From JANQPD01 sp963715655 (GTDB lineage Bacteria; Bacteroidota; Bacteroidia; Flavobacteriales; Schleiferiaceae): a stretch of 64,000 bases of DNA. This document shows, piece by piece, positions 52,314 to 60,520 of the stretch. The notes under the pieces were generated by a model. The model was given only the letters and a program-made list of their open reading frames with translations. It had not been told where the DNA came from and did not search any database. The DNA lies in the NCBI GenBank assembly GCA_963715655.1, contig OY970262.1:2728001-2792000 (forward strand), in the 5' to 3' direction. The position numbers and the translations under genes were made by a program. Positions within the stretch are counted from its first letter, which is position 1, and each line of letters begins with the position of its first letter.

Positions 52314-52922
52314 ATGCGTTTCTGTCTTTTGCTCATTTCAATTATTATTCAACAAACGGTTTATGCTCAAAAATCAGCATATGTTTCCGAAATTGAAACC
52401 TATCAGCATAAGCTAAACCATGAATTTGCTGACCCCAAAGAAACACCCCTTACGGAAGAAGGGTTAGCACATTTTGATAGTCTGAATTTTTTTACCATTG
52501 ATGCTACCTATTTGGTAAAAGCGTACTTGGTAAAAACACCAGAAAGCAAACCATTTAAAATGCTTACTACCACTAACCGCAAACCGGATTACCGACAATA
52601 CGGTACGGTTTCGTTTATGTTAAAAGATACGCTCTGCACACTTTCCGTATTTGAAAATTTGCGATTTAAATCCGATACCACACGCACACCCTATTTATTT
52701 CTTCCGTTTAAAGATTATACTAACGGTGGCGAGAGCTATGGTGGTGGTAGGTTTTTAGATTTAAAAATTCCTGCAGACGATACCTTACATATTGATTTTA
52801 ACAAAGCTTACAATCCATATTGTGCGTATAGCGCAAGATACTCCTGCCCTATTCCACCAAAAGAAAATGAGTTAAAAGTGCACATTGCAGCCGGTGTAAT
52901 GCGCTATGATGGAGAACATTAA
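52314..52922 (+). CDS. DUF1684 domain-containing exported protein
   Basis: The 202-residue protein has a signal peptide (about 1-18, ending VYAQ) and the DUF1684 pattern: YGTVSFMLKDTLCTLSVFE, then the GESYGGGRFLDL motif, LHIDFNKAYNPYCAYS and CPIPPKENELKVHIAAG. DUF1684 proteins are conserved and exported, but their function is unknown. The last four bases overlap the stop codon of the convergent cyclophilin gene. Confidence 0.9.
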   Translation: MRFCLLLISIIIQQTVYAQKSAYVSEIETYQHKLNHEFADPKETPLTEEGLAHFDSLNFFTIDATYLVKAYLVKTPESKPFKMLTTTNRKPDYRQYGTVSFMLKDTLCTLSVFENLRFKSDTTRTPYLFLPFKDYTNGGESYGGGRFLDLKIPADDTLHIDFNKAYNPYCAYSARYSCPIPPKENELKVHIAAGVMRYDGEH

Positions 52923-53743
52923 TCGGTTAACCTAACTTTTATTGGAATATTCATCAAAGGCCACTCGCCTTCATCAGTAGGTTGCTTCGCAATTTTTTCT
53001 ACCACATCCATACCTGCTACTACTTTTCCAAACACGGTATGCTCGCCATCTAAATGTGGCGCTCCACCTTGTTTAGCGTAGGTGTCAATTTTTGCTTCGC
53101 TTAAATCAAAACCATATTTAGCAGACATTAAGCTTAGCTCAGCAGCCGTATATTTTTTACCCAAAACAATATAAAACTCGTAAGGATCAGAGTCTTTATT
53201 AGGGTTATTTTTATAAGAACGTGCAGCTGCCACCGCACCATAAACGTGTAAGTTGGTTTCAAGAGCCTCAGCTGGTATTATGTGCGTGCCAATTTCTTTA
53301 CGTTTATTACTAGTTTCAAACCCATCTGTATTTCCCGCTTGTATTACATGATTTTCACTCACACGATAAAACCATGTATCATTAAAATAACTCCTGTCAA
53401 AAAGGAAATTAAAATTAGCTAAATGTAAAGGTGTATTACTGTAAAGTTCTACTTGAATTTCGCCAAACTTGGTGCTAATTGTAAAATTTCTGTGTAAAGT
53501 TTTTCGCTTAGCGTATGCTTGTAAAAAACTAACGGCAATTTTTTCGGATATAGGTTTTTTAACTTCTTCTAAATCAACAGTATCTTTTGTTTTTGATTTC
53601 TCTGATTGCACTGATAAAGAAGTATTTGGAGCATTGCCTGATGTACAACTGAACGCCATGCACGCTACCAAAAAGGCCAATAAATAAAAAGAAACTTTAA
53701 TTGAGATAAATATTTTGATACACACTTTTTTCCTGCTCTTCAA
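52919..53743 (-). CDS. Exported cyclophilin-type peptidyl-prolyl isomerase lipoprotein
   Basis: The 274-residue frame from a TTG at 53743 has a lipobox (MAFSC, about residue 33) and a cyclophilin domain (about 85-274; FGEIQVELYSNTPLHLANF, NHVIQAGN, then GAPHLDGEHTVFGKVVAGMDVVEKIA). The active-site pattern is diverged from classical cyclophilins: the catalytic FHRVI reads FYRVSE. The start is uncertain; a GTG at 53725 would shorten it by six codons. It overlaps the 3' end of the LON-domain gene by 47 bases if the TTG is used. Confidence 0.85.
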   Translation of the reverse strand: MKSRKKVCIKIFISIKVSFYLLAFLVACMAFSCTSGNAPNTSLSVQSEKSKTKDTVDLEEVKKPISEKIAVSFLQAYAKRKTLHRNFTISTKFGEIQVELYSNTPLHLANFNFLFDRSYFNDTWFYRVSENHVIQAGNTDGFETSNKRKEIGTHIIPAEALETNLHVYGAVAAARSYKNNPNKDSDPYEFYIVLGKKYTAAELSLMSAKYGFDLSEAKIDTYAKQGGAPHLDGEHTVFGKVVAGMDVVEKIAKQPTDEGEWPLMNIPIKVRLTD

Positions 53744-54293
53744 GCAAATTTAAGTAGTGTAAATAGTTTTCCAAAAAGCTATTGTACTCCTCTTTGGTTT
53801 CGCAACGTAATAGTTCAAGCTTTTCCACTTCTGTTAAATAAAGCTCATTGGCAATATCAAAAACCAACAATTGCTTTACGCTTAAAAGCTTATTTGCCAC
53901 GTTACCATATTCCAACAAATATTTTTTAAACTTATCCATTAAACTGGGCGAAGCAGAAAAATTCTCCACCTTCTCCAATCCTGAGATATCACCGGTAGGG
54001 TATAATTTATCCTCTTTTTGAAAATTGAATTGATTTAAACGGAATAAGCCAACTGACTGCACCAAAATATCAATTTCACCACTTGGGTGGCGTTTAATTA
54101 CTTCAGAAACTTTTACTAAACTACCTAACTTGAGCGTGTTTATTCGGCTGGAAAAAGGAATTCCGAAAGGCTGATTTTTTTCTACACATTCATTAATAAG
54201 CTGTTTGTAACGCTCTTCAAATATGTATAGCTGAGTGAAATCACCCGGCAGTAAAAAAATGTTTAATGGAAAAAGAGGTATATCGTGCATCAC
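53697..54293 (-). CDS. LON N-terminal substrate-binding domain protein
   Basis: The 198-residue protein consists of the LON N-terminal domain alone: MHDIPLFPLNIFLLPGD at the start, a P-loop-less beta region (YKQLINECVEKNQPFGIPF) and a helical C-terminus. It lacks the AAA and protease domains of Lon. Such orphan domains may bind unfolded proteins; the exact role is unknown. It is upstream of and overlaps the cyclophilin lipoprotein gene. Confidence 0.9.
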   Translation of the reverse strand: MMHDIPLFPLNIFLLPGDFTQLYIFEERYKQLINECVEKNQPFGIPFSSRINTLKLGSLVKVSEVIKRHPSGEIDILVQSVGLFRLNQFNFQKEDKLYPTGDISGLEKVENFSASPSLMDKFKKYLLEYGNVANKLLSVKQLLVFDIANELYLTEVEKLELLRCETKEEYNSFLENYLHYLNLLEEQEKSVYQNIYLN

Positions 54294-54341
54294 AAAAAAT
54301 CAACTACATTATATCTTTAAACCAACGTAAACCTATAAAGT

Positions 54342-55280
54342 TTAGTCTATTAATGGGCTTACCACTTCTTGTTTTTCTTCCAACAATTTTTCGGGTACTA
54401 CGCTCTTAATAATTTTTCCAAGCTCGTTAATAATTTTAATCTTTAACTCGGCTCGTGTATATATTAAACTTATTTCTCGGGTGGGCTTGGGGTCTGCTAT
54501 TGGTTTTACAAACCTCTGGTCGGCCTCAGGTAAATCTACCGCGTGTAAATAAGGTAGTAAAGTCATACCAAAACCTTGTTTGCTAAGGCGCGTAAGCGTT
54601 TCAAAATTGCCACTTTCTAAATCAATGGGTTTTTTTAAATCCATATCCATTTTCTGGCAAATATTTAAAATGCTGTTTCTAAAGCAATGACCTTCATTTA
54701 ACAACAAAATATCGTTAGCATCTAACTCCGAGTTGGTTATAAAAGCCTCTTTACTCAAGCGATGATTATCAGGTACAAAACCCATAAATGGCTCGTAATA
54801 AAGCGGTTGCTCAATAATTCCTTTTTCATCTAAAGGTGTAGCAAGAATAGCTGCATCCAATTCATCTCTTCTTAATTTCTCTAAAATAGTGTCGGTTCTT
54901 AACTCCTGTACTTGCAATTGTATTTTAGGGAATTTCTTATGAAACTTACCTATAAAACGCGGTATTAAACTTGAAGCTACCGTAGGAATTACCCCTAATT
55001 TAAAAGGGCCATCCAATTGATTTTTTGATTCTTGTAAAATTTGCTTCATCCGTTCACTTTCATTCACCACCATTCTAGCTTGTGCAATTAGCTTTTCACC
55101 AATGCTAGTAGGCCTTACGGGATGCTTACTCCTGTCAAAAAGTAGCACACCCAACTCATCTTCAAGTTTTTGGATTTGCATGCTCAACGTTGGCTGCGTT
55201 ACAAAGCAGGCTTCCGCTGCTCTGGCAAAATGCCGGTGATTATCTACGGCTATTAAATATTGTAATTGCGTTAGTGTCAT
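54342..55280 (-). CDS. oxyR: OxyR, LysR-type peroxide-sensing regulator
   Basis: The 312-residue protein has an N-terminal winged helix (MTLTQLQYLIAVDNHRHFAR, AAEACFVTQPTLSMQIQKLE) and a periplasmic-binding-like sensor domain. Cys199 and Cys208 (GHCF ... NICQ) sit at exactly the E. coli OxyR positions that form the peroxide-induced disulfide. It should activate catalase and peroxiredoxin genes, none of which lie in this window. A TACCTTTG box lies 33 bases upstream. Confidence 0.93.
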   Translation of the reverse strand: MTLTQLQYLIAVDNHRHFARAAEACFVTQPTLSMQIQKLEDELGVLLFDRSKHPVRPTSIGEKLIAQARMVVNESERMKQILQESKNQLDGPFKLGVIPTVASSLIPRFIGKFHKKFPKIQLQVQELRTDTILEKLRRDELDAAILATPLDEKGIIEQPLYYEPFMGFVPDNHRLSKEAFITNSELDANDILLLNEGHCFRNSILNICQKMDMDLKKPIDLESGNFETLTRLSKQGFGMTLLPYLHAVDLPEADQRFVKPIADPKPTREISLIYTRAELKIKIINELGKIIKSVVPEKLLEEKQEVVSPLID

Positions 55281-55313
55281 TTGCTATAAAAATAGTTTTC
55301 TTAAATACAAATT

Positions 55314-55321
55314 CAAAGGTA
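55314..55321 (-). promoter_or_regulatory. Candidate -7 box of oxyR
   Basis: TACCTTTG on the reverse strand matches TAnnTTTG, 33 bases before the ATG at 55280. The -33 TTG is not at the standard distance. Confidence 0.45.
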
Positions 55322-55399
55322 ATAAGTTTTCTTTATTTAAAGTGTAAACATTGAATAATTTTCAACTCCATAATATGCGCAATATTGAGTTTCTAAATC

Positions 55400-55407
55400 T
55401 ACCTTTG
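55400..55407 (+). promoter_or_regulatory. -7 box four bases before the NUDIX gene ATG
   Basis: TACCTTTG, then four bases (TGTC) and the ATG at 55412, the same geometry as before blaI and smpB. This suggests a leaderless transcript. Confidence 0.5.
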
Positions 55408-55411
55408 TGTC

Positions 55412-56044
55412 ATGCAGTGTACATTATCTGAATTAAAGCAAACCCTCACTCAAAAACTTAAAAACCCCTTACCGGGATTAGCCGCGCAGCTAAAAATGGC
55501 TCCTATTGGCAGAGAAAATTTAGACTTGAAAAAACTAAATAAGCAAAAGGTGAAACACGCGGCCGTGCTTGCACTTTTTACGGAAGTAAACAATCAAGCA
55601 CATATTATTTTAACTAAGCGGGTAGCCTATAAAGGCGTGCATAGCGGCCAAATAAGTTTTCCGGGAGGCAAAAAGGAAGCTGCCGATAGTAATTATCAAG
55701 CAACGGCTCTGCGAGAAACGGAAGAAGAGATAGGTGTTTCCCCCACAAATGTGGATGTTTTAGGTGCTTTAACACCATTATATATTCCACCTAGTAATTT
55801 TTACGTAGAACCTTTTTTAGGTTGTATTTTAAACATTCAAAAATTTACACCGCAACCTAGAGAAGTAGCCGAAATTTTACTCATTCCCTTTAGTGATATA
55901 TTAAAAGAATCGAATCAATCTTACGAAAAGTTTACACGGAATAATGTTGAAATGGAAGTTCCTGTATTTAAAGTACACAATGAAACCGTTTGGGGCGCTA
56001 CCGCAATGATGCTTAATGAGTTGCGTACACTTTATACCACATAG
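55412..56044 (+). CDS. NUDIX hydrolase, probable coenzyme A pyrophosphatase
   Basis: The 210-residue protein has the Nudix box GGKKEAADSNYQATALRETEEEIGV (about residues 87-111; the core R-E-T-x-E-E-I-G is complete) preceded by the family's SGQISFPGG motif, which is typical of CoA pyrophosphatases (NudL-like). These hydrolyse CoA to phosphopantetheine and ADP. The gene stands alone before the acyltransferase gene, with a TATATTTG box in the gap. Confidence 0.9.
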   Translation: MQCTLSELKQTLTQKLKNPLPGLAAQLKMAPIGRENLDLKKLNKQKVKHAAVLALFTEVNNQAHIILTKRVAYKGVHSGQISFPGGKKEAADSNYQATALRETEEEIGVSPTNVDVLGALTPLYIPPSNFYVEPFLGCILNIQKFTPQPREVAEILLIPFSDILKESNQSYEKFTRNNVEMEVPVFKVHNETVWGATAMMLNELRTLYTT

Positions 56045-56067
56045 CTTAGTCCTTTATTTAGATATAC

Positions 56068-56075
56068 TATATTTG
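56068..56075 (+). promoter_or_regulatory. Candidate -7 box of the acyltransferase gene
   Basis: TATATTTG matches TAnnTTTG, 23 bases before the ATG at 56099; TTAG rather than TTG lies at the -33 position. Confidence 0.45.
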
Positions 56076-56098
56076 GCACTTATGGTAAATTCCATTAC

Positions 56099-56890
56099 AT
56101 GAAAATTAAATTTGTTGACGCTTTCGGTAACTCATTATTTATCAAACGAATACTTATAATGGTTTTTGGTAGCGTTGCTCAGTATCGTTTTAATTGGGCA
56201 AATAAAACCACGGTTATCAATGCTCAAGTACTAAAAAATCTGCAAAAGCAAAATGTGCTTTTTGTAAGCAACCACCAAACATATTTTGCAGATGTTACCG
56301 GTTTATACCAAGTTTTTTGTGCGGCCAAATGGGGAGTTTATGACACTATAAATTATCCATTTTCGCTATTAAATCCTAAGTTAAACATCTATTTTATTGC
56401 TGCTTTAGAAACTATGAAAGCTGGTTTGCTACCCAAACTTTTTGCATACGTAGGTTCTGTAAGCATAAAACGTAGCTGGCGAGAAGCTGGCAAACAAGTA
56501 GATAGAGGTGTGGATCCAAAAGACATTGATAAAATATTTGCCGCGCTAAATAATGGTTGGGTCATTACGTTTCCGCAAGGAACTACTACACCATTTGTGC
56601 CGGGCAGAAGAGGTACTGCACATATTATTAAAGAGCAAAAGCCAATTGTTATTCCGGTAGTAATAGATGGTTTTAGGCGAGCCTTTGATAAAAAAGGCCT
56701 GTTTTTAAAAAAGAAAGGTGTTAATCTTACCATACGTTTTAAAGAGCCTATGAATATAGATTATACGCAAAGTTCTGCCCAAATTTTAGATGATATAATG
56801 AAAAGTATTGAGCAGACTGAGGAATTTAATACCATGAAAAAAATTAACGAAGCAACAACCAACCCTTCTGAAGCTAATTACGTTAACTAA
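56099..56890 (+). CDS. PlsC-like 1-acylglycerol-phosphate acyltransferase
   Basis: The 263-residue protein belongs to the lysophospholipid acyltransferase superfamily. The catalytic HX4D is NHQTYFAD (about residues 61-66) and the glycerol-phosphate-binding motif reads FPQGTTTPF instead of the usual FPEGTRS, a Glu to Gln change. It should acylate lysophosphatidate or a related lipid at the inner membrane. One N-terminal hydrophobic stretch is present. It is a single gene. Confidence 0.87.
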   Translation: MKIKFVDAFGNSLFIKRILIMVFGSVAQYRFNWANKTTVINAQVLKNLQKQNVLFVSNHQTYFADVTGLYQVFCAAKWGVYDTINYPFSLLNPKLNIYFIAALETMKAGLLPKLFAYVGSVSIKRSWREAGKQVDRGVDPKDIDKIFAALNNGWVITFPQGTTTPFVPGRRGTAHIIKEQKPIVIPVVIDGFRRAFDKKGLFLKKKGVNLTIRFKEPMNIDYTQSSAQILDDIMKSIEQTEEFNTMKKINEATTNPSEANYVN

Positions 56891-56940
56891 TTAGCAGGAG
56901 TTTCGCTAATTAATTGCTTTAATAACCCTTCTGTAACTAT

Positions 56941-56948
56941 TATATTTG
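56941..56948 (+). promoter_or_regulatory. Candidate -7 box of the MbnP-like gene pair
   Basis: TATATTTG, 18 bases before the ATG at 56967. A TTG is present 24 bases upstream, five more than the usual 19. Confidence 0.45.
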
Positions 56949-56966
56949 TTATCACACTACTAGACT

Positions 56967-57734
56967 ATGACTAAGAATATTTTGTATTTCTGTTTTGCAT
57001 TAATCTTATGCTCTTCATGCGAAGAAAAAGACCTAAGCGAAAAAAACCCTGCACTTCCTAAAGAAAATGTTTTGGTAGCTGCTACCTTTTTATTTAATGA
57101 TGGTAACTTACCTAAAGACACCATATTAACCGATGGAGCGGGAAATCAATTTTTTATTTCTGAAATAAAAGTGCTCCTAAACAACCTCTACTTCGTAAAT
57201 TTCTTTAAGGATACCATTAGAGTAGATGGCAGATACCTATTTACTCGTGAAGAAACGGATAATTTAATTACTCGTTTAGAGCCTGCTGGTTACAGCGCAT
57301 ATTTAGTGGCTGATGTAGGCATGGATAGCCTTGCAGCGGTAGAAGCTAGAACCGGTGGAGGTTTATCGGAGAGCGACCCTCTAATGGATATTGATGTAAA
57401 ACGTCCTATTGATGCTTCCGGTTTTGGATACAATCATTTGATAATTAAAGGAAGAATAATTGATGTAGCCAATCCGCTTGACACAAATGGAACCATACCT
57501 TTTAGTTATAAAATTGGTACGGACGAATTGGTGAAAAGGATAAACTCTGAAGTTGTAAATTTTAGAGTAGAAGCAGTAAAGCCGGTTAAGTTTGTTTTTG
57601 TAATAGATGTGGGTAGGGCTCTTCAAAGCAAAAATTTGAAAGCACGCTCCGAAGTTGTTACCGATAAATCAAATTTGGCTGATTTTAATGCTGCAACGGA
57701 AGTGATGAATTTAACCCAATTTTTCCTTTTTTAA
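56967..57734 (+). CDS. MbnP-like lipoprotein, diverged copy
   Basis: The 255-residue protein has a lipobox (CSSC at about residue 18) and a beta-rich fold resembling the MbnP family: ATFLFNDGNLPKDT, FFISEIKVLLNNLYF, then YSAYLVADVGMDSL. The tryptophan-containing MYWSW-type segment of the family is absent. It directly precedes the clearer MbnP gene and is presumably co-transcribed. MbnP proteins bind copper or methanobactin-like ligands together with a MauG-type partner in other bacteria, but no such partner gene is present here. Confidence 0.65.
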   Translation: MTKNILYFCFALILCSSCEEKDLSEKNPALPKENVLVAATFLFNDGNLPKDTILTDGAGNQFFISEIKVLLNNLYFVNFFKDTIRVDGRYLFTREETDNLITRLEPAGYSAYLVADVGMDSLAAVEARTGGGLSESDPLMDIDVKRPIDASGFGYNHLIIKGRIIDVANPLDTNGTIPFSYKIGTDELVKRINSEVVNFRVEAVKPVKFVFVIDVGRALQSKNLKARSEVVTDKSNLADFNAATEVMNLTQFFLF

Positions 57735-57745
57735 AAAAAAATATT

Positions 57746-58534
57746 ATGAAAAATTTAAGAAATAGTTTTATCGGATTGGCCTCAGCTTTTTTACTAGGTG
57801 CTGTTTTAATAACAAGCTGTGGTAAAGATGAACCCGAAGTAAAAAGTGATCCAACAGGAAACTTAGACATTGCCTTAATGATAAGCAATGCGGGTAAGCC
57901 AGTTAGTTTAAATGAAGATGTTACACTTTCTTCCGGCTATAAAGTGAATTTATCTAATATGCGTATGTATGTTTCAAGCATAAAAGGTATTACAACCGAT
58001 GGTGAAGAGGTAGATTTTAAAAACGTGGCGCTTTTAGACCTTAAAGAAGCAAACGGCACCTCAATGCAGGTAAAAGCGCAAAAATACACGGGCTTAAAAA
58101 TTGGTTTAGGCTTAAGCCCTGCCTTAAACAGCAGCGATCCCTCCACGTTTCCGCAAGAAAATCCATTATCTAGCTTTCAAGGTATGTATTGGAGTATGCT
58201 TAAATATCGTTTTACAATTATTGAGGGACGTATAAATTCAGTTAATAATCCTTTGGCTACTGACGAATTGCTTACCTACCATACGGGTACTGATCCTGCT
58301 TATCGCGAAACTACCCTTACCTATTCTTTTGATGTGGTAGAAGATCAATTAAGCACTACCATTTTAACTTTAAACGTAGAATTAGACGAACTTTTTGATG
58401 GTGATGGTGGAGATTTAGAACCAATTACTAATAACTCTACCCACTCACAACCTTCACAAATGGGCTTAACCAATAAAATTATGGATAATCTTAAAGGTGG
58501 AATTTTTATTGAAGGCTCGGTAATAGTTGAGTAA
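57746..58534 (+). CDS. MbnP family lipoprotein
   Basis: The 262-residue protein has a lipobox (ITSC at about residue 26) and the MbnP core: GYKVNLSNMRMYVSSIKGI, a KIGLGLSPALNSSDPSTFPQ segment, then GMYWSMLKYRFTIIEGRI and LTYHTGTD. This is the copper-associated MbnP-like fold found in many Bacteroidota next to cytochrome c peroxidase genes. Here neither peroxidase nor barrel genes follow; mpl comes next. It starts 11 bases after the diverged copy. Confidence 0.8.
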   Translation: MKNLRNSFIGLASAFLLGAVLITSCGKDEPEVKSDPTGNLDIALMISNAGKPVSLNEDVTLSSGYKVNLSNMRMYVSSIKGITTDGEEVDFKNVALLDLKEANGTSMQVKAQKYTGLKIGLGLSPALNSSDPSTFPQENPLSSFQGMYWSMLKYRFTIIEGRINSVNNPLATDELLTYHTGTDPAYRETTLTYSFDVVEDQLSTTILTLNVELDELFDGDGGDLEPITNNSTHSQPSQMGLTNKIMDNLKGGIFIEGSVIVE

Positions 58535-58551
58535 ACTCTGCATTTAGTGTT

Positions 58552-58559
58552 TAGCTTTG
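58552..58559 (+). promoter_or_regulatory. Candidate -7 box of mpl
   Basis: TAGCTTTG matches TAnnTTTG, 17 bases before the ATG at 58577. A TTG lies 22 bases upstream (58527-58529). Confidence 0.45.
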
Positions 58560-58576
58560 CGCAAAAGCACTAGCAA

Positions 58577-59920
58577 ATGAACGTACACTTTATTGCCATA
58601 GGAGGCAGCGCCATGCACAATTTAGCCATAGCGCTAAGGCTAAAAGGTTACCACGTAACCGGTAGTGACGATGAAATTTTTGAACCCTCAAAAGGCAGAT
58701 TAACTAAACATAACTTACTTCCTGCAAAAGAAGGTTGGTATGAGCAAAATATCTCCAAAACGTTAGATGCAGTAATTTTAGGTATGCACGCTCGGGCGGA
58801 TAATCCGGAGTTGGCAAAAGCCAAGGAATTAGGCTTAAAAATTTACAGTTATCCTGAATTTCTTTACGAACAAAGTAAAACTAAAACCCGCGTTGTAATA
58901 GCCGGTAGTCATGGTAAAACCAGTATTACCGCCATGATTTTGCACGTGCTGCATTATCACAATGAAACCTGCGATTTTATGGTAGGTGCACAGTTAACCG
59001 GTTTTGAAACTATGGTGCGCCTTACTGAGGATAGTGAATTTATGCTTTTAGAAGGCGATGAATACCTTTCCTCTCCTATTGACAGGCGCCCTAAATTTTT
59101 ACACTACAAACCAAACATAGCCTTACTTTCCGGCATTGCTTGGGATCATATTAACGTGTTTCCCACCTTTGAAGATTACCGCCAGCAATTTGATTTATTA
59201 TTAGAAGCCATAGAACCCGGTGGCGCATTGGTTTATAATGAGTTAGATGAAGAAGTGGTAAAAACCGTAAAGGCCACTAAAAATGAAATTAAAACCTTTG
59301 CTTACGGCCTACCCAACTACTTTTTAGAAAAAAACCAAGTGTTTTTAGATACGGAAGAGGGTGCTGTGCCCTTAGCTATTTTTGGCCGCCACAATATGAA
59401 TAATTTGGAAGGTGCCCGCTGGATTTGTAATCAAATGGGTGTTACCGATGCACAATTTTACGAGGCCATTCCATCTTTTACCGGAGCCGCCAAACGTTTA
59501 GAAAAAATTGAAGGGGTAAAATATACCGCTTACCGCGATTTTGCCCACGCGCCCAGCAAAGTAAAAGCTACCGTAAGCGCTACCAAAGAAGGCTTTACCG
59601 ATGCACATTTAATTGCCTGTTTAGAGCTGCATACCTTTAGTAGTCTTAATAAAGAATTTATTTTACAATATAAAGGCAGCATGTTAGCCGCAGATACCGC
59701 CATTGTTTATTTTAACCCAAAAGTATTGGAGCACAAACGTTTGCCAAAGCTTACCAAAGAGGAAGTAAAGCAAGCTTTTGGTCAAGAAAATATAGTAGTG
59801 TGCAACACCCGCCAAGAACTTTTAGAAGCTATACAACCTCAGCTTAGCGCAGATAGCCTTTTGCTTTTAATGAGCAGCGGTAATTTTGAAGGCATGCAAT
59901 GGGAGCAAGAACTGGCTTAA
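58577..59920 (+). CDS. mpl: UDP-N-acetylmuramate:L-Ala-gamma-D-Glu-meso-DAP ligase
   Basis: The 447-residue Mur-type ligase recycles the cell-wall tripeptide onto UDP-MurNAc. Signatures are the start IHFIAIGGSAMHNLA-like nucleotide fold (VHFIAIGGSAMHNLA), the ATP loop AGSHGKTSITAMILH, the LEGDEYLSSPIDRRPKF motif and HAPSKVKATVSATKE in the C-terminal part. The Mpl-specific GSAMHNLA and EYLSSP distinguish it from MurC. It is the third gene after the MbnP pair but has its own -7 box. Confidence 0.93.
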   Translation: MNVHFIAIGGSAMHNLAIALRLKGYHVTGSDDEIFEPSKGRLTKHNLLPAKEGWYEQNISKTLDAVILGMHARADNPELAKAKELGLKIYSYPEFLYEQSKTKTRVVIAGSHGKTSITAMILHVLHYHNETCDFMVGAQLTGFETMVRLTEDSEFMLLEGDEYLSSPIDRRPKFLHYKPNIALLSGIAWDHINVFPTFEDYRQQFDLLLEAIEPGGALVYNELDEEVVKTVKATKNEIKTFAYGLPNYFLEKNQVFLDTEEGAVPLAIFGRHNMNNLEGARWICNQMGVTDAQFYEAIPSFTGAAKRLEKIEGVKYTAYRDFAHAPSKVKATVSATKEGFTDAHLIACLELHTFSSLNKEFILQYKGSMLAADTAIVYFNPKVLEHKRLPKLTKEEVKQAFGQENIVVCNTRQELLEAIQPQLSADSLLLLMSSGNFEGMQWEQELA

Positions 59921-59947
59921 TTAACGTGGTACTTTAAAAACAAAACT

Positions 59948-59955
59948 TAAATTTG
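59948..59955 (+). promoter_or_regulatory. Candidate -7 box of pyrR-pyrB
   Basis: TAAATTTG matches TAnnTTTG, 13 bases before the pyrR ATG. GTG rather than TTG occupies the -33 position at exactly 19 bases spacing. Confidence 0.5.
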
Positions 59956-59968
59956 CGCTACTACCACT

Positions 59969-60520
59969 ATGATTAAAAAAGAGCTTTTAAGTGCAGATGC
60001 CATCAGCATCATATTACATCGGTTAGCTTTTGAGCTAATTGAAAACCACCGCGATTTTTCCAATACCGTTTTAGTTGGTTTGCAACCCAGAGGCGGTTTT
60101 GTGTTAGACAAATTGGTAGCTCTTTTAAAAAACGAAGGCTTTGGCAATATTGCCAACGGGCTTTTAGACATTACCTTTTACAGAGATGATTTTAGGCGCA
60201 GGGCTAATCCGCTAGAAGCCAATAAAACGCGCATTGATGTACTTCTTGAAAACAAAAAAGTAGTGTTTATTGATGATGTACTTTACACCGGGCGAAGTGT
60301 ACGAGCAGCTTTAGATGCTATTCACTCCTTTGGCCGCCCTTCAGAAATAGAACTTTTGGTTTTGATTGACCGTAGATTTAGCCGCCAATTACCCATTCAG
60401 CCTGATTATACCGGGCAACGTGTAGATGCCATAAGTAGCGATAAAGTGTTGGTACAATGGGAAAATGAAGTAGGAAAAGATTCGGTTTACCTTTTAAATA
60501 CGTTAGATGAGCGAGCTTAG
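59969..60520 (+). CDS. pyrR: Bifunctional pyrimidine regulator / uracil phosphoribosyltransferase
   Basis: The 183-residue PRTase has the PRPP-binding motif VVFIDDVLYTGRSVRAAL (about residues 92-109), the QPRGG loop near 30 and a TFYRDDFR segment typical of PyrR. In other bacteria PyrR binds pyr mRNA to control attenuation, and it can have weak UPRTase activity. No attenuator hairpin is evident in the short leader. It overlaps pyrB by 14 bases. Confidence 0.93.
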   Translation: MIKKELLSADAISIILHRLAFELIENHRDFSNTVLVGLQPRGGFVLDKLVALLKNEGFGNIANGLLDITFYRDDFRRRANPLEANKTRIDVLLENKKVVFIDDVLYTGRSVRAALDAIHSFGRPSEIELLVLIDRRFSRQLPIQPDYTGQRVDAISSDKVLVQWENEVGKDSVYLLNTLDERA

